64,000 bases of DNA, from contig NC_014830.1 of assembly GCF_000184685.1 (NCBI RefSeq), positions 868,001 to 932,000 on the forward strand. Direction: 5' to 3'. Source of the stretch: Intrasporangium calvum DSM 43043. Lineage in GTDB: Bacteria > Actinomycetota > Actinomycetes > Actinomycetales > Dermatophilaceae. Of the stretch, positions 25,113-34,872 are shown piece by piece. The notes under the pieces are model-generated. The model was not told the origin of the DNA, ran no database searches, and saw only the letters and a program-made list of their open reading frames with translations. The position numbers and the translations under genes were made by a program. Positions within the stretch are counted from its first letter, which is position 1. Each line of letters begins with the position of its first letter.

Positions 25113-26132
25113 TCAGCCGGCGGTGGCCGCGGTCTCCTCCGGCTCCGGGAAGAGGCGGCCGAGCATGTCGGCCAGGGTGACGACGCCGACGGCGCCGTTC
25201 GCGTCGGTCACCACGGCGAGCTCGGTGCTCGTCTCGCGCATCCGTCGCAGCGCCGCATAGACCGGGGTCTCGGGGGAGAGGGTGAAGACGGGCCGCATGA
25301 CGGACCGGACCGGCCGCTCCGAGGGGACCGCCAGCGTGTCCCGCACGTGGGCGACCCCTTCGACGGCTCGGTCGGTGCCGACGAGGATCCGCAGGTGCCC
25401 CGACTCGAGGGTGGCTCGCCGGAGGTCCGCCGCGCTGGCCGTGGGCGCCACCATGACGGGGGCCTGCTGAGGCCCGACGAGGTCTCCGACGGTCAGGGTC
25501 TCGAGCTCGAGGGCGCTGGTCAGCTGCATCGAGTAGCTCGCGTCGAGGGCCCCGACGTTCGCCGAGTGCTCGACGAGGTGCAGCAGCGCCTCGGGGTCCT
25601 GACCCGTGGCGATCTGGTCGCTCGGCTCGACCCCGAACCGTCGGAGGATCGCGTTCGCACTCGAGTTGAGCGAGCGCAGCACCGGGCGGGTCAGCCACAT
25701 GAAGCCGCGCATCGGGAGGGCCAGCAGGGTGGCCGACCGCTCGGGGTGGGCGATGGCCCACGACTTCGGGGCCATCTCTCCGACGACGAGGTGCAGGAAC
25801 GTGACGATGGCGAGCGCCAGGACGAAACCCGCGACGTCCGCGGCGAGCAGCGGCAGCCCCCAGCTCTCGAGCGCCGGTGTGAGCCAGTGGTGCACGGCGG
25901 GTTTGGTGATCGCGCCGAGAGCGAGGGTGCAGATGGTGATGCCGAGCTGCGACCCCGCGAGGAGCAGGGTCAGCTCGTTGGCGCTTCGGAGCGCAGCGCG
26001 GGCGGCCCGGCTCGAGCCGGCCGCATCCTCGAGACGGTGTCGTTTCGCGGCGATGAGGGCGAACTCGACGGCGACGAAGAAGGCGCTGAGGGCGATGATG
26101 ACGACGGTCGTGATGATGACGGGGAGGCTCAT
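25113..26132 (-). CDS. CNNM/CorC-type membrane protein (DUF21 and CBS domains), short paralogue
   Basis: Membrane protein of 339 aa: an N-terminal DUF21 (CNNM) transmembrane domain, with AGSQLGITICTLALGAI and HLVVGEMAPKSWAIAHPE, followed by a CBS-domain pair (about 205-325). It lacks the C-terminal CorC_HlyC domain that its neighbour has. Family members are linked to Mg/Co transport or export. It overlaps the longer paralogue by 4 bp; such pairs are common in actinobacteria and may act as a heteromer. Confidence 0.88.
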   Translation of the reverse strand: MSLPVIITTVVIIALSAFFVAVEFALIAAKRHRLEDAAGSSRAARAALRSANELTLLLAGSQLGITICTLALGAITKPAVHHWLTPALESWGLPLLAADVAGFVLALAIVTFLHLVVGEMAPKSWAIAHPERSATLLALPMRGFMWLTRPVLRSLNSSANAILRRFGVEPSDQIATGQDPEALLHLVEHSANVGALDASYSMQLTSALELETLTVGDLVGPQQAPVMVAPTASAADLRRATLESGHLRILVGTDRAVEGVAHVRDTLAVPSERPVRSVMRPVFTLSPETPVYAALRRMRETSTELAVVTDANGAVGVVTLADMLGRLFPEPEETAATAG

Positions 26133-27511
26133 CGGTCGTCCTCCGGCCGGGGGGCGGTGGTGCTGGGGTCGTCGATCGTCAGTCGCAGCAGCGAGGGCAC
26201 GTGCCGTTCGACCTCGAGCACCTCGGCCGTGACGAATCGCGGACGCGGGTCGTCGTCGGCCACGAGATCGGCCGGGTCGGGCTGGAGCTCGATCCGCACG
26301 GTCGCGCCGACGTCCGGCAGGTCACCGAGCTGGGCGATGACGAGCCCGGCCACCGTCTCGTAGTCCCCCTGGGGCAGCTCGCGGCCGAGGGCCCGCTCGG
26401 CCTCGTCGACGTGGACGTCGCCGGGCATGACCCACGTGCCGTCGTCGTCGACGACGGGCTCGTTCGGGGCGTCGGGGTCGTGCTCGTCGGTGATCTCGCC
26501 GACGAGCTCCTCGGCCAGGTCCTCGAGGGTGATGATGCCGGCGAAGCCGCCGTACTCGTCGACGACACAGGCGAGCTTGTCGCCGGTCGAGCGGAGCTCG
26601 GTCAGCACCGTGGGAAGGCGCATCATCGTCGGGACGAGCACCGGAGGGCGGGCGAGCCCCCCGACGGGACGGACGAGCGCAACGTCCGTCGAGAGGACGT
26701 CGTCGAGGTGCACCACGCCCACGACGTCGCCGGAGCGGTCGAGGACCGGGTAGCGGGAGTGGCCGGTCGCCATCAGCTGCCGAACCGTGCCGATCTCGTC
26801 GCGCTCGTGCACGACGTCGACCCGGGTGCGCGGGATCATCGCGTGCTCGGCGTCCTGCTCGGGGAAGTCGAGGATGCGGTCCAGCAGCACGGTCAGGTCG
26901 GGGGGTAGGTCGCCGGTCTGCCCGGACCGGGCGATGATGTGCTCGAGGTCCCGCGGGGTCGCCGAGTGCTCGACGTCGTGCACCGGCTCGATCCGCAGGG
27001 CACGCAGGAGCAGGTTGGAGGCCTGGTCGAAGACCCAGATGAGCCAGCCGAAGGCCTTGAGGTAGACGAGCGTCGACCGGGAGAGGCTCCGGGCGACCGG
27101 TTCGGACCGCGCGATGGCGAGGTTCTTGGGCACGAGCTCGCCGAAGAGCATCTGGACGATGGTGGACACGGTGAGTGCGACGACGGTGCCCACGGCGATG
27201 CCGACGCCAGCCGGCACCCCGCTCCAGCCGAGGACCTCGCCGAGCGCCTCACCGATGAGCGGCTCGGCGACGTAGCCGACGAGCAGGCCGGTGACCGTGA
27301 TCCCCAGCTGCGCTCCGGACAGCATGAACGAGGTTCGGCGGGTCACCCGCAGGGCTCGTCCGGCGACCTCGTCGCCCGACGCGGCCTGGGCGCCGAGGCG
27401 CGAGCGATCGACCGCCATGTAGGCGAACTCCTGGGCGACGAAGTAGCCCGTCGCCCCGGTGATGAGAACGATGACGACCAGCCCGACGCCGAGGGAGAGC
27501 AGGGGGCTCAT
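26129..27511 (-). CDS. CNNM/CorC-type membrane protein, full-length paralogue
   Basis: Protein of 460 aa: DUF21 membrane domain (SGAQLGITVTGLLVGYVAEP, MLFGELVPKNLAIARSEP), CBS pair (MIPRTRVDVV, YPVLDRSGDVVGVVHLDDVL, ACVVDEYGGFAGIITLEDL) and a C-terminal CorC_HlyC domain (DYETVAGLVIAQLGDLP). This is the standard layout of CorC/HlyC proteins associated with Mg and Co homeostasis. The stop overlaps the next gene by 4 bp. No promoter is obvious in the 267-bp gap before pxpA. Confidence 0.9.
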   Translation of the reverse strand: MSPLLSLGVGLVVIVLITGATGYFVAQEFAYMAVDRSRLGAQAASGDEVAGRALRVTRRTSFMLSGAQLGITVTGLLVGYVAEPLIGEALGEVLGWSGVPAGVGIAVGTVVALTVSTIVQMLFGELVPKNLAIARSEPVARSLSRSTLVYLKAFGWLIWVFDQASNLLLRALRIEPVHDVEHSATPRDLEHIIARSGQTGDLPPDLTVLLDRILDFPEQDAEHAMIPRTRVDVVHERDEIGTVRQLMATGHSRYPVLDRSGDVVGVVHLDDVLSTDVALVRPVGGLARPPVLVPTMMRLPTVLTELRSTGDKLACVVDEYGGFAGIITLEDLAEELVGEITDEHDPDAPNEPVVDDDGTWVMPGDVHVDEAERALGRELPQGDYETVAGLVIAQLGDLPDVGATVRIELQPDPADLVADDDPRPRFVTAEVLEVERHVPSLLRLTIDDPSTTAPRPEDDR

Positions 27512-27778
27512 GCAGGGTCCGTCCGCTGCGTCGGCAGGGACGAGTGACGGCGATCGGCAGAGGGGTCCATGGCTCGCTTCGGTCGTGGGTTGGGACGGTG
27601 GGCCAACGACCCGCCCCGGGCATCAGTTCCTCCGTGGCCATCGTCGCAGAGCCCGACGTGCCCAGCCACACCGAACCCGGTGGTATGCCGCTGAGCCGGC
27701 TCCCGGAGCGGAGGCTGGCGTTATCGTCGGTGGGGTGTGGCCACGACGAGCTGGCCTCTGGGCGTGAGGGGCGCGACG
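27512..27778. other. Divergent intergenic region before pxpA
   Basis: Spacer of 267 bases between the divergent CNNM pair and pxpABC. It holds one dispersed 14-mer copy (27683-27696). I see no convincing gene, hairpin or promoter box otherwise. Confidence 0.6.
27683..27696 (+). repeat. Dispersed GTATGCCGCTGAGC repeat, intergenic single copy
   Basis: Exact copy in the spacer upstream of pxpA. There is no inverted partner nearby, so it is not a terminator. Confidence 0.85.
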
Positions 27779-28546
27779 ATGGGCACCCGGCGGATCGACC
27801 TCAACTCCGACCTCGGCGAGTCGCTCGGCACGTGGCGGCTCGGCGACGACGAGGCGATGCTGGAGATCGTCACGAGCGCCAACGTGGCGTGCGGTTTCCA
27901 CGCGGGGGACAGCCTGACGCTCCGGCGCACCTGCGCCCGGTCCGCGGAGCGAGGTGTGGTCGTCGGCGCCCAGGTCGGGTACCGCGACCTGGCTGGTTTC
28001 GGCCGCCGCTTCATCGACATGGACCCGGACGAGCTGACCGCCGACGTCATCTACCAGGTCGGGGCGCTCGACGCGTTGTGCCGGGTGGCGGGGACCAGGG
28101 TGGAGTACGTCAAGCCGCACGGCGCCCTCTACAACGCCGTCGTGACGCACGAGGAGCAGGCCGCGGCCGTGGTCGCCGCGGTCGTGGCGCTGGATGCCGG
28201 CCTTCCCGTCCTGGGGCTGCCGGGCTCGGCCTTCCTCCGGATCGCCGCCGCGGCGGGCCTGCGCACCGTCGTCGAGGCGTTCGCCGACCGTGCCTACACG
28301 CCGGAAGGGCATCTCGTCCCTCGAGGTCTCCCCGGCGCCGTCCTGCACGACGCGCGGGAGGTGGCGGCCCGGATGGTCCGGCTCGTCACCGATGGGCGGG
28401 TCACCGCCATCGACGGGACCGAGGTGCAGGTGCAGGCGGACTCGATCTGCACGCACGGCGACTCGCCCGGTGCGGTCGAGTTGGCCCGGGCGGTCCGGGA
28501 CGCCCTCACGGCCGAGGGCGTCGAGATGGCCCCCTTCACCAGATAG
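27779..28546 (+). CDS. pxpA: 5-oxoprolinase subunit A (LamB/YcsF family)
   Basis: Subunit (255 aa) of the ATP-dependent prokaryotic 5-oxoprolinase, which opens pyroglutamate to glutamate. The N-terminus [15 protein letters not shown] followed by [11 protein letters not shown] is the LamB/YcsF signature; [10 protein letters not shown] and GLPGSAFL follow. The ATG at 27779 follows GAGGGG at about 7 bases, better than an in-frame start 42 bases earlier. pxpA-pxpB-pxpC are adjacent in the usual order. Confidence 0.93.
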   Translation: MGTRRIDLNSDLGESLGTWRLGDDEAMLEIVTSANVACGFHAGDSLTLRRTCARSAERGVVVGAQVGYRDLAGFGRRFIDMDPDELTADVIYQVGALDALCRVAGTRVEYVKPHGALYNAVVTHEEQAAAVVAAVVALDAGLPVLGLPGSAFLRIAAAAGLRTVVEAFADRAYTPEGHLVPRGLPGAVLHDAREVAARMVRLVTDGRVTAIDGTEVQVQADSICTHGDSPGAVELARAVRDALTAEGVEMAPFTR

Positions 28547-28553
28547 GCGCGCC

Positions 28554-29252
28554 ATGACCGACGTCCGTCCGCCCATCGAGGGAGCACCTTCGCCGGCATC
28601 CCTCCACCCGCCAGTGCGCCTCCTGCCCATGGGCGATGCCGCGATCCTCGTCGAGACCGACGACATCGACGCGGTCCTCGCGATCGACGCCGCTCTCGCG
28701 CCGTTCGCCGAGGCGGGCGAGGGCGTCTGGGCCGAGGTCGACGACCTGGTCCCGGCCGCGCGCACCCTGCTCGTCGTGGCCCGGCCGACGACTGACCTCA
28801 CCGCGCTGGACAGGGCGGTCCGGGCCGCGGCCGCCGGGGCACGGCTCGGGCAGGCCCCGGGGGAGGGGCGCGTCATCGAGATCCTGGTCCGGTACGACGG
28901 TCCGGACCTGGCCGACGTCGCCGCTCTGACCGGACTGAGCCCGGAGGCCGTCGTCGCCGCGCACACCGCGACCCGGTGGCGAGTCGGGTTCGGCGGCTTC
29001 GCCCCCGGCTTCGCCTACCTCGTGGGTGGTGATCCGCGGCTCGAGGTGAGCCGCCGGCCGGACCCGCGGACCAGCGTCCCGGCCGGATCCGTCGGCCTGG
29101 CCGGAAAGTTCAGCGGGATCTACCCGCGTGCATCGCCGGGGGGCTGGCAGCTCATCGGAACGACCGACGTCGTTCTCTGGGACGCCGACCGGGAGCCGCC
29201 GGCCCTGCTCACGCCGGGCAGCATGGTGCGGTTCGTCGAGGTGGGGCGATGA
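28554..29252 (+). CDS. pxpB: 5-oxoprolinase subunit B (KipI-like)
   Basis: Carboxyltransferase-domain protein (232 aa), former KipI family. The segments VGFGGFAPGFAYLVGGDPRL, PRTSVPAGSVGLAG and YPRASPGGWQLIG are diagnostic. It forms 5-oxoprolinase with PxpA and PxpC. It starts 7 bases after pxpA and overlaps pxpC by 4 bp. Confidence 0.92.
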   Translation: MTDVRPPIEGAPSPASLHPPVRLLPMGDAAILVETDDIDAVLAIDAALAPFAEAGEGVWAEVDDLVPAARTLLVVARPTTDLTALDRAVRAAAAGARLGQAPGEGRVIEILVRYDGPDLADVAALTGLSPEAVVAAHTATRWRVGFGGFAPGFAYLVGGDPRLEVSRRPDPRTSVPAGSVGLAGKFSGIYPRASPGGWQLIGTTDVVLWDADREPPALLTPGSMVRFVEVGR

Positions 29253-30142
29253 CTCGTCACATCGAGATCATCGAGCCCGGTCCGCTGACCCTCGTCGAGG
29301 ATCTCGGCCGGGTGGGCCACCTCGCCGTCGGGGTCGGCCGGGCAGGGGCTGCCGACGTCGGCTCCTACCGCCTCGGCGGGCGCCTCGTCGGCAATGTCGA
29401 CGGCGCCGCAGCCCTCGAGGTCACGTTCGGGGGGCTCCGGCTGCGGGCCCATGGCGAGGTCGTCGTGTGCCTCACGGGCGCCCCGTCGCCCGCAGACGTC
29501 GACGGCCGAGTGCAAGCCCACGCGACCCCGTTCACTCTCCGGGACGGGCAGGTCCTCTCGCTCCGTATGCCGCTGAGCGGGCTCCGCACCTACGTGACCT
29601 TCCGCGGGGGGCTGGCTGTTCCGACGGTCCTCGGCTCGGCGTCCACCGACACGATGTCCGGACTCGGGCCGGAGCCGGTCCGGGCGGGCCAGGTGTTCGG
29701 GATCGGACAGCGCACCGAGGGGCTCCCGCACGTGGACCATGCCGCGGTGGCGCCCCCGCCCTCGGGCACGGTCGAGCTCGCCGTCCTGCCGGGGCCGCGC
29801 CGGGACTGGTTCGCGGAGCCCGAGCGGCTGGCGCAGGCGGAGTGGATCGTCTCGGGGCGCAGCGACCGCAAGGGGCTCCGCCTCGACGGGGAGCCGATCG
29901 AGCGGCATACGGAATGGCGTGATATCGAGCTGCCCAGCGAGGGGATGGTCCGCGGCGCGATCCAGGTCCCGCCCAGCGGGCTGCCCGTCCTGTTCCTCAA
30001 CGACCACCCCGTGACCGGGGGCTACCCGGTCATCGGCGTCGTCCGCTCCGCCCACGTCGACCGCGCGGCGCAGCTGCAGCCTGGTCAGCCAGTCCGCTTC
30101 CGGTGGGAGAGCTTGCATCCACATCGGGCGTTCCCTTCGTGA
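29249..30142 (+). CDS. pxpC: 5-oxoprolinase subunit C (KipA-like)
   Basis: Biotin-dependent-carboxyltransferase-like protein (297 aa), former KipA. It shows TLVEDLGRVGHLAVGVGRAGA near the N-terminus, ALEVTFGGL, and VPPSGLPVLFLNDHPVTGG, all typical of the family. The start overlaps pxpB by 4 bp. The peptide RMPLSG is encoded by the dispersed 14-mer. Third gene of the operon. Confidence 0.92.
   Translation: MTRHIEIIEPGPLTLVEDLGRVGHLAVGVGRAGAADVGSYRLGGRLVGNVDGAAALEVTFGGLRLRAHGEVVVCLTGAPSPADVDGRVQAHATPFTLRDGQVLSLRMPLSGLRTYVTFRGGLAVPTVLGSASTDTMSGLGPEPVRAGQVFGIGQRTEGLPHVDHAAVAPPPSGTVELAVLPGPRRDWFAEPERLAQAEWIVSGRSDRKGLRLDGEPIERHTEWRDIELPSEGMVRGAIQVPPSGLPVLFLNDHPVTGGYPVIGVVRSAHVDRAAQLQPGQPVRFRWESLHPHRAFPS
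29565..29578 (+). repeat. Dispersed GTATGCCGCTGAGC repeat, in pxpC
   Basis: Exact copy, read by pxpC as R-M-P-L-S, as in cobN but unlike the other genes. Confidence 0.85.
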
Positions 30143-30195
30143 CCCCGCTTACACCGCCAGCCCGTACGCCGCTGAGTTGCCTAGCGTGGGCAGGT

Positions 30196-30338
30196 AGAGG
30201 AGGCAGGTCGGCGGCGTGCACGCCCGGACGTGAGGTGTGACCGGTCCCACGCGCTCCGCCGACCTCCTCAAGATACCCCCCGGGGTAATTTCGAAAGGGT
30301 TGGTCCATTCGCAGCAATGGCCTGGCATCGGAGCCAGG
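30196..30338 (+). promoter_or_regulatory. Inverted repeats in the 5' region of citrate synthase
   Basis: GAGGAGGCAGGTCGGCGG (about 30197-30214) pairs with CCGCCGACCTCCTC (30256-30269) apart from a 4-base bulge. A second hairpin, CCTGGC-6-GCCAGG (30321-30338), stands just before the ribosome-binding stretch GGAGGAGG. Whether these act as operators or RNA structures is not clear; no promoter was recognised with confidence. Confidence 0.4.
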
Positions 30339-30359
30339 TGGAGGAGGTCCGGAGTTCTC

Positions 30360-31652
<1,293 letters not shown>

Positions 31653-31719
31653 GCGGCCGTCCGCGGGGGCGCTGACCTCCATCCCCTCGGCGCCGTCCGA
31701 GCCGCCTGCCGACTCAGCG

Positions 31720-31749
31720 GTATGCCGCTGAGCCGGCCCAGCGGCATAC
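31720..31749. terminator. Hairpin of two inverted dispersed repeats after citrate synthase
   Basis: GTATGCCGCTG (31720-31730) and CAGCGGCATAC (31739-31749) form a perfect 11-bp stem with an 8-base GC-rich loop, 68 bases after the gltA stop. The left copy also makes a local palindrome with the preceding CTCAGCGG. Acts plausibly as a terminator. Confidence 0.7.
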
Positions 31750-31806
31750 GGCTGGCTCCGTCTCCTCCCGTCGACCGCAACGAGGCGGCGGAACCCCGAT
31801 GCGGCT

Positions 31807-31894
31807 GGGACGGATGACGCACCTTCGCGGGCGGATGGGGCCCTCGCCTGCATGGGTGGACTCTGTGGTGGGCTCTGGCTGCGTCATCCGTCCC
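31807..31894. repeat. 88-bp element with 15-bp perfect terminal inverted repeats
   Basis: GGGACGGATGACGCA (31807-31821) is perfectly inverted at 31880-31894. The 58-base interior has three related G-rich stretches (GGATGGGGC, CATGGGTGG, TGGTGGGC). The right arm supplies the stop codon of the FAD oxidase gene. It could be a terminator with a long loop or a tiny MITE-like element. Confidence 0.6.
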
Positions 31895-33068
31895 TGCGGC
31901 CAGGCGGGGAGGGGGCCGCTGTCCGCCAGTGGAAGCGGGCGGGTGACACGGCTGCGGCATGCAGTCCCAGCTGGACGAGGTCGTCAGGAGCAGCCTGGCC
32001 GCGGACGAGGGTGGCGGCGAGCCGGGCGGTCGCCGGCGCCGTCTGGATCCCGTAGCCGCCCTGGCCCGCCAACCAGAACAAGCCCGGAGCCACCGGGTCG
32101 AAGCCGATGACGAACTGCTCATCGGGCGCGAAGGTGCGCAGTCCGGCCCAGGAGGTGAGGACGGAGCGGGCGTCAACCGTCGTGAAGGCGCGGATCTCGT
32201 CGAGGGCGCGTGCGATCTGCACGGTGTCCGCCTTCGCGTCGCCCGGCGTGACCGGTGTCCGGTCGGCCGGCGAGCAGAGGAGCTGCCGGCCCTCCGGCTT
32301 GACGTAGAACGACTCGTCGACGTCGTAGAGGAGCGGGAGCCGGTCGCTGCCGGTGACGTGTCCGGCCCCGATCGTGAAGACGGTGCGGCGCCGCGCGGTC
32401 AGCCCAACCGGTGCTGCTCCGGCTGCGACGGCCACCTCGTCGGCCCAGGCACCCGCGGCGTTGACGACGATGCGACCGCGCGCCGCGGGACCTGCAGCTG
32501 TGTGGACCACCCAGGTGTCGCCACTGCGCTCGAGGTGCGCCACCCGGGCGCTGCGGACGACCGTCCCGCCCCGCGCCCGCAGGCCCCGGAGGTAGCCCTG
32601 GTGAATGGCGTGGACGTCGAGCTCCATCGCGTCCGGCTCGAGGAGGCCCTTGGCGACGGCTCCCGGGCGCAGGATCGGGCACAGCAGCCCGGCCGCGACG
32701 GCGTCGACGACCCTCGCCGCGGGGACGAGGTGACGGACCTGCTCGTGGAGGGCGTCGATGACCTCTCCCCGGCCGGGCCGGGCCACCTGAAGAAGCGGGC
32801 GAGACGACATCAGCGGCCGGTCGAAACCCTCGGGTGGGTCCTCGAGGAACGGGCGGCTCCCGAGGGTGAGGGCGCGGACCTCCGGGCCGCCGTAGGTCTC
32901 GAGGTACATGGCTGCCGAGCGCCCGGTCGCGTGGTGGCCGAGAGTCGACTCCATCTCCACGAGCAGCACCGAGTGGTCCAGGGAAAGCTCGTGAGCCGCC
33001 GACGCGCCCGCCATCCCGCCACCGATGACCACCACGTCGTACCGGGTCGGCGCTGCGCGGGATGTCAC
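31884..33068 (-). CDS. FAD-dependent oxidoreductase, D-amino acid oxidase superfamily
   Basis: Flavoprotein (394 aa from the chosen start). The FAD-binding VVVIGGGMAGASAAHEL is at the N-terminus, NAAGAWADEV in the middle, and the DAO-family C-terminal GQGGYGIQTAPATARL near the end. Likely oxidises an amino acid or N-methylated amine; the substrate cannot be read from the sequence. The start is uncertain: GTG 33068 gives a normal-length N-terminus, ATG 33134 adds 22 residues; neither has a good ribosome-binding site. It is divergent from the malate synthase operon and its stop lies in an inverted repeat. Confidence 0.82.
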   Translation of the reverse strand: MTSRAAPTRYDVVVIGGGMAGASAAHELSLDHSVLLVEMESTLGHHATGRSAAMYLETYGGPEVRALTLGSRPFLEDPPEGFDRPLMSSRPLLQVARPGRGEVIDALHEQVRHLVPAARVVDAVAAGLLCPILRPGAVAKGLLEPDAMELDVHAIHQGYLRGLRARGGTVVRSARVAHLERSGDTWVVHTAAGPAARGRIVVNAAGAWADEVAVAAGAAPVGLTARRRTVFTIGAGHVTGSDRLPLLYDVDESFYVKPEGRQLLCSPADRTPVTPGDAKADTVQIARALDEIRAFTTVDARSVLTSWAGLRTFAPDEQFVIGFDPVAPGLFWLAGQGGYGIQTAPATARLAATLVRGQAAPDDLVQLGLHAAAVSPARFHWRTAAPSPPGRRDG

Positions 33069-33170
33069 CGCGTCACTCAACCACGGATCGACGGACGGCC
33101 GACCGGTTCCAGCCGTGGGTACGCGTCTGGACATGCGCGGGCAAGAGACCGTTGACGCACGCCGGGCTCC

Positions 33171-33224
33171 TTGACTAACGTCGGCGTCGTCCGTATGGCA
33201 GAAAGAGAATTCCGCGATGCGGAA
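33171..33224 (+). promoter_or_regulatory. Promoter and palindromic operator of the glyoxylate operon
   Basis: TTGACT (33171-33176) and TATGGC (33194-33199) are 17 bases apart, a good vegetative promoter. Just downstream, TTCCGCGATGCGGAA (33210-33224) is a perfect 6-3-6 palindrome at the expected transcription start, well placed for repression by the IclR protein encoded at the end of the operon. Confidence 0.75.
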
Positions 33225-33240
33225 GGCCATGACGGATCAA

Positions 33241-33280
33241 GACTGACCAAGACTGACCAAGACTGACCAAGACTGACCAG
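33241..33280 (+). repeat. Four tandem 10-bp units before malate synthase
   Basis: GACTGACCAA repeats four times, the last ending CAG, with a degenerate copy before it (33231-33240). It lies in the leader, ending about 8 bases before the start codon, and provides the AGGA used as ribosome-binding site. The 10-bp period is close to one helical turn. Confidence 0.85.
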
Positions 33281-33288
33281 GACGGGTG

Positions 33289-34869
33289 ATGAGAGTGACC
33301 GAAGGCGTGCAGATCACGGCCGAGAGCGGCGGACGGTTCGCGGAGATCCTCACGGAGCCGGCGATCGAGTTCCTCGGTTCGCTGCACCGGGCGTTCGACG
33401 CGCGACGTCTGGAGCTCCTCCGGGCGCGGGAGGTGCGCTACGAGCAGCTCGTCGCGGGTCACCAGCTCGAGTTCCTCCCCGACACCAAGGAGGTCCGCGA
33501 GGGGGACTGGCAGGTCGCCCCGCCGGCGCCCGGACTCGTCGACCGCCGCGTCGAGATCACCGGCCCGACCGACCGCAAGATGACGATCAACGCCCTCAAC
33601 TCGGGGGCCAAGGTGTGGCTCGCCGATTTCGAGGACGCCTCGACGCCCACGTGGGACAACGTCGTCCAGGGCCAGCTCAACCTCATCGACGCCCTTGACC
33701 GCAAGATCGACTACACGAGCGACGAGGGCAAGTCCTACGCCCTGCGCCCCGCCGAGGAGCTGGCGACCATCGTCGTCCGCCCCCGCGGCTGGCACCTGTC
33801 CGAGAAGCACGTCCTCGTCGACGGTGAGCCGATGTCCGGCTCGCTCGTCGACTTCGGTCTCTACTTCTTCCACTGCGCCCAGCGCCAGATCGACGCCGGG
33901 AAGGGTCCCTACTTCTACCTGCCGAAGATGGAGAGCCACCTGGAGGCCCGGCTCTGGAACGACGTGTTCGTCCACGCGCAGGACCACGTGGGCATCCCGC
34001 AGGGCACGATCCGCGCCACCTGCCTCATCGAGACCTACCCGGCCGCCTTCGAGATGGAGGAGATCCTCTACGAGCTCCGGGACCACTCCTCGGGCCTCAA
34101 CGCCGGGCGGTGGGACTACATCTTCAGCGTCATCAAGAAGTTCCGCACGCGAGGGCGCGACTTCCTCCTGCCGGACCGCAACCAGGTGACCATGACCGTG
34201 CCGTTCATGAGGGCCTACACGGAGCTGCTCGTGCGGACCTGCCACAAGCGCGGTGCCCACGCCATCGGCGGGATGGCGGCGTTCATCCCGAGCCGCGACC
34301 CGGAGGTCAACGAGGCCGCGTTCCAGAAGGTGACCGACGACAAGACCCGCGAGGCGAACGACGGCTTCGACGGGTCGTGGGTGGCTCACCCCGGCATGGT
34401 GGAGCTCTGCAAGGAGGCGTTCACCAAGGTCCTGGGTGACCGGCCCAACCAGATCGACAAGAAGCGGGAGGACGTCGAGGTCACCGCTGAGCAGCTGCTC
34501 GACGTGAAGGCGACCCCCGGGACGGTGACCGAGGCCGGCCTGCGGAACAACATCAGCGTCGGGGTCCAGTACCTCCACACGTGGCTCAAGGGCTCCGGTG
34601 CGGTCGGCATCTTCAACCTCATGGAGGACGCGGCGACGGCCGAGATCTCCCGCTCGCAGGTGTGGCAGTGGCTGCACAACGACGTCGAGCTCGACACGGG
34701 CACGAAGGTCACCCGCGAGCTCATCGACCGGTTGGTCGAGGAGGAGGTCGCCAAGCTGCCGGGAGACCCTGCCGACTACGACGAGGCGCGCTCCACCTTC
34801 CTCGAGGTCGCCGTCGCCGACGACTTCGCCGAGTTCCTCACGCTGCCGGCCTACGAGCGGATGCCCTGA
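33289..34869 (+). CDS. aceB: Malate synthase A
   Basis: Condenses glyoxylate and acetyl-CoA to malate (526 aa, the size of malate synthase A). Signature segments: [48 protein letters not shown] and [16 protein letters not shown] 33289 is preferred, with AGGA about 8 bases before; a GTG three bases earlier is in frame. No isocitrate lyase is nearby, so with GlcDEF downstream the enzyme most likely consumes glyoxylate made from glycolate. Confidence 0.94.
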   Translation: MRVTEGVQITAESGGRFAEILTEPAIEFLGSLHRAFDARRLELLRAREVRYEQLVAGHQLEFLPDTKEVREGDWQVAPPAPGLVDRRVEITGPTDRKMTINALNSGAKVWLADFEDASTPTWDNVVQGQLNLIDALDRKIDYTSDEGKSYALRPAEELATIVVRPRGWHLSEKHVLVDGEPMSGSLVDFGLYFFHCAQRQIDAGKGPYFYLPKMESHLEARLWNDVFVHAQDHVGIPQGTIRATCLIETYPAAFEMEEILYELRDHSSGLNAGRWDYIFSVIKKFRTRGRDFLLPDRNQVTMTVPFMRAYTELLVRTCHKRGAHAIGGMAAFIPSRDPEVNEAAFQKVTDDKTREANDGFDGSWVAHPGMVELCKEAFTKVLGDRPNQIDKKREDVEVTAEQLLDVKATPGTVTEAGLRNNISVGVQYLHTWLKGSGAVGIFNLMEDAATAEISRSQVWQWLHNDVELDTGTKVTRELIDRLVEEEVAKLPGDPADYDEARSTFLEVAVADDFAEFLTLPAYERMP

Positions 34870-34872
34870 CCC

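Noticed and set aside
30163-30176. GTACGCCGCTGAGT before gltA as a motif copy
   Set aside because: One mismatch in the core; may be a decayed copy but not counted.
33241-33280. Tandem repeat considered as a CRISPR array
   Set aside because: Units of 10 bp with no spacers; it is a simple tandem repeat in a leader.
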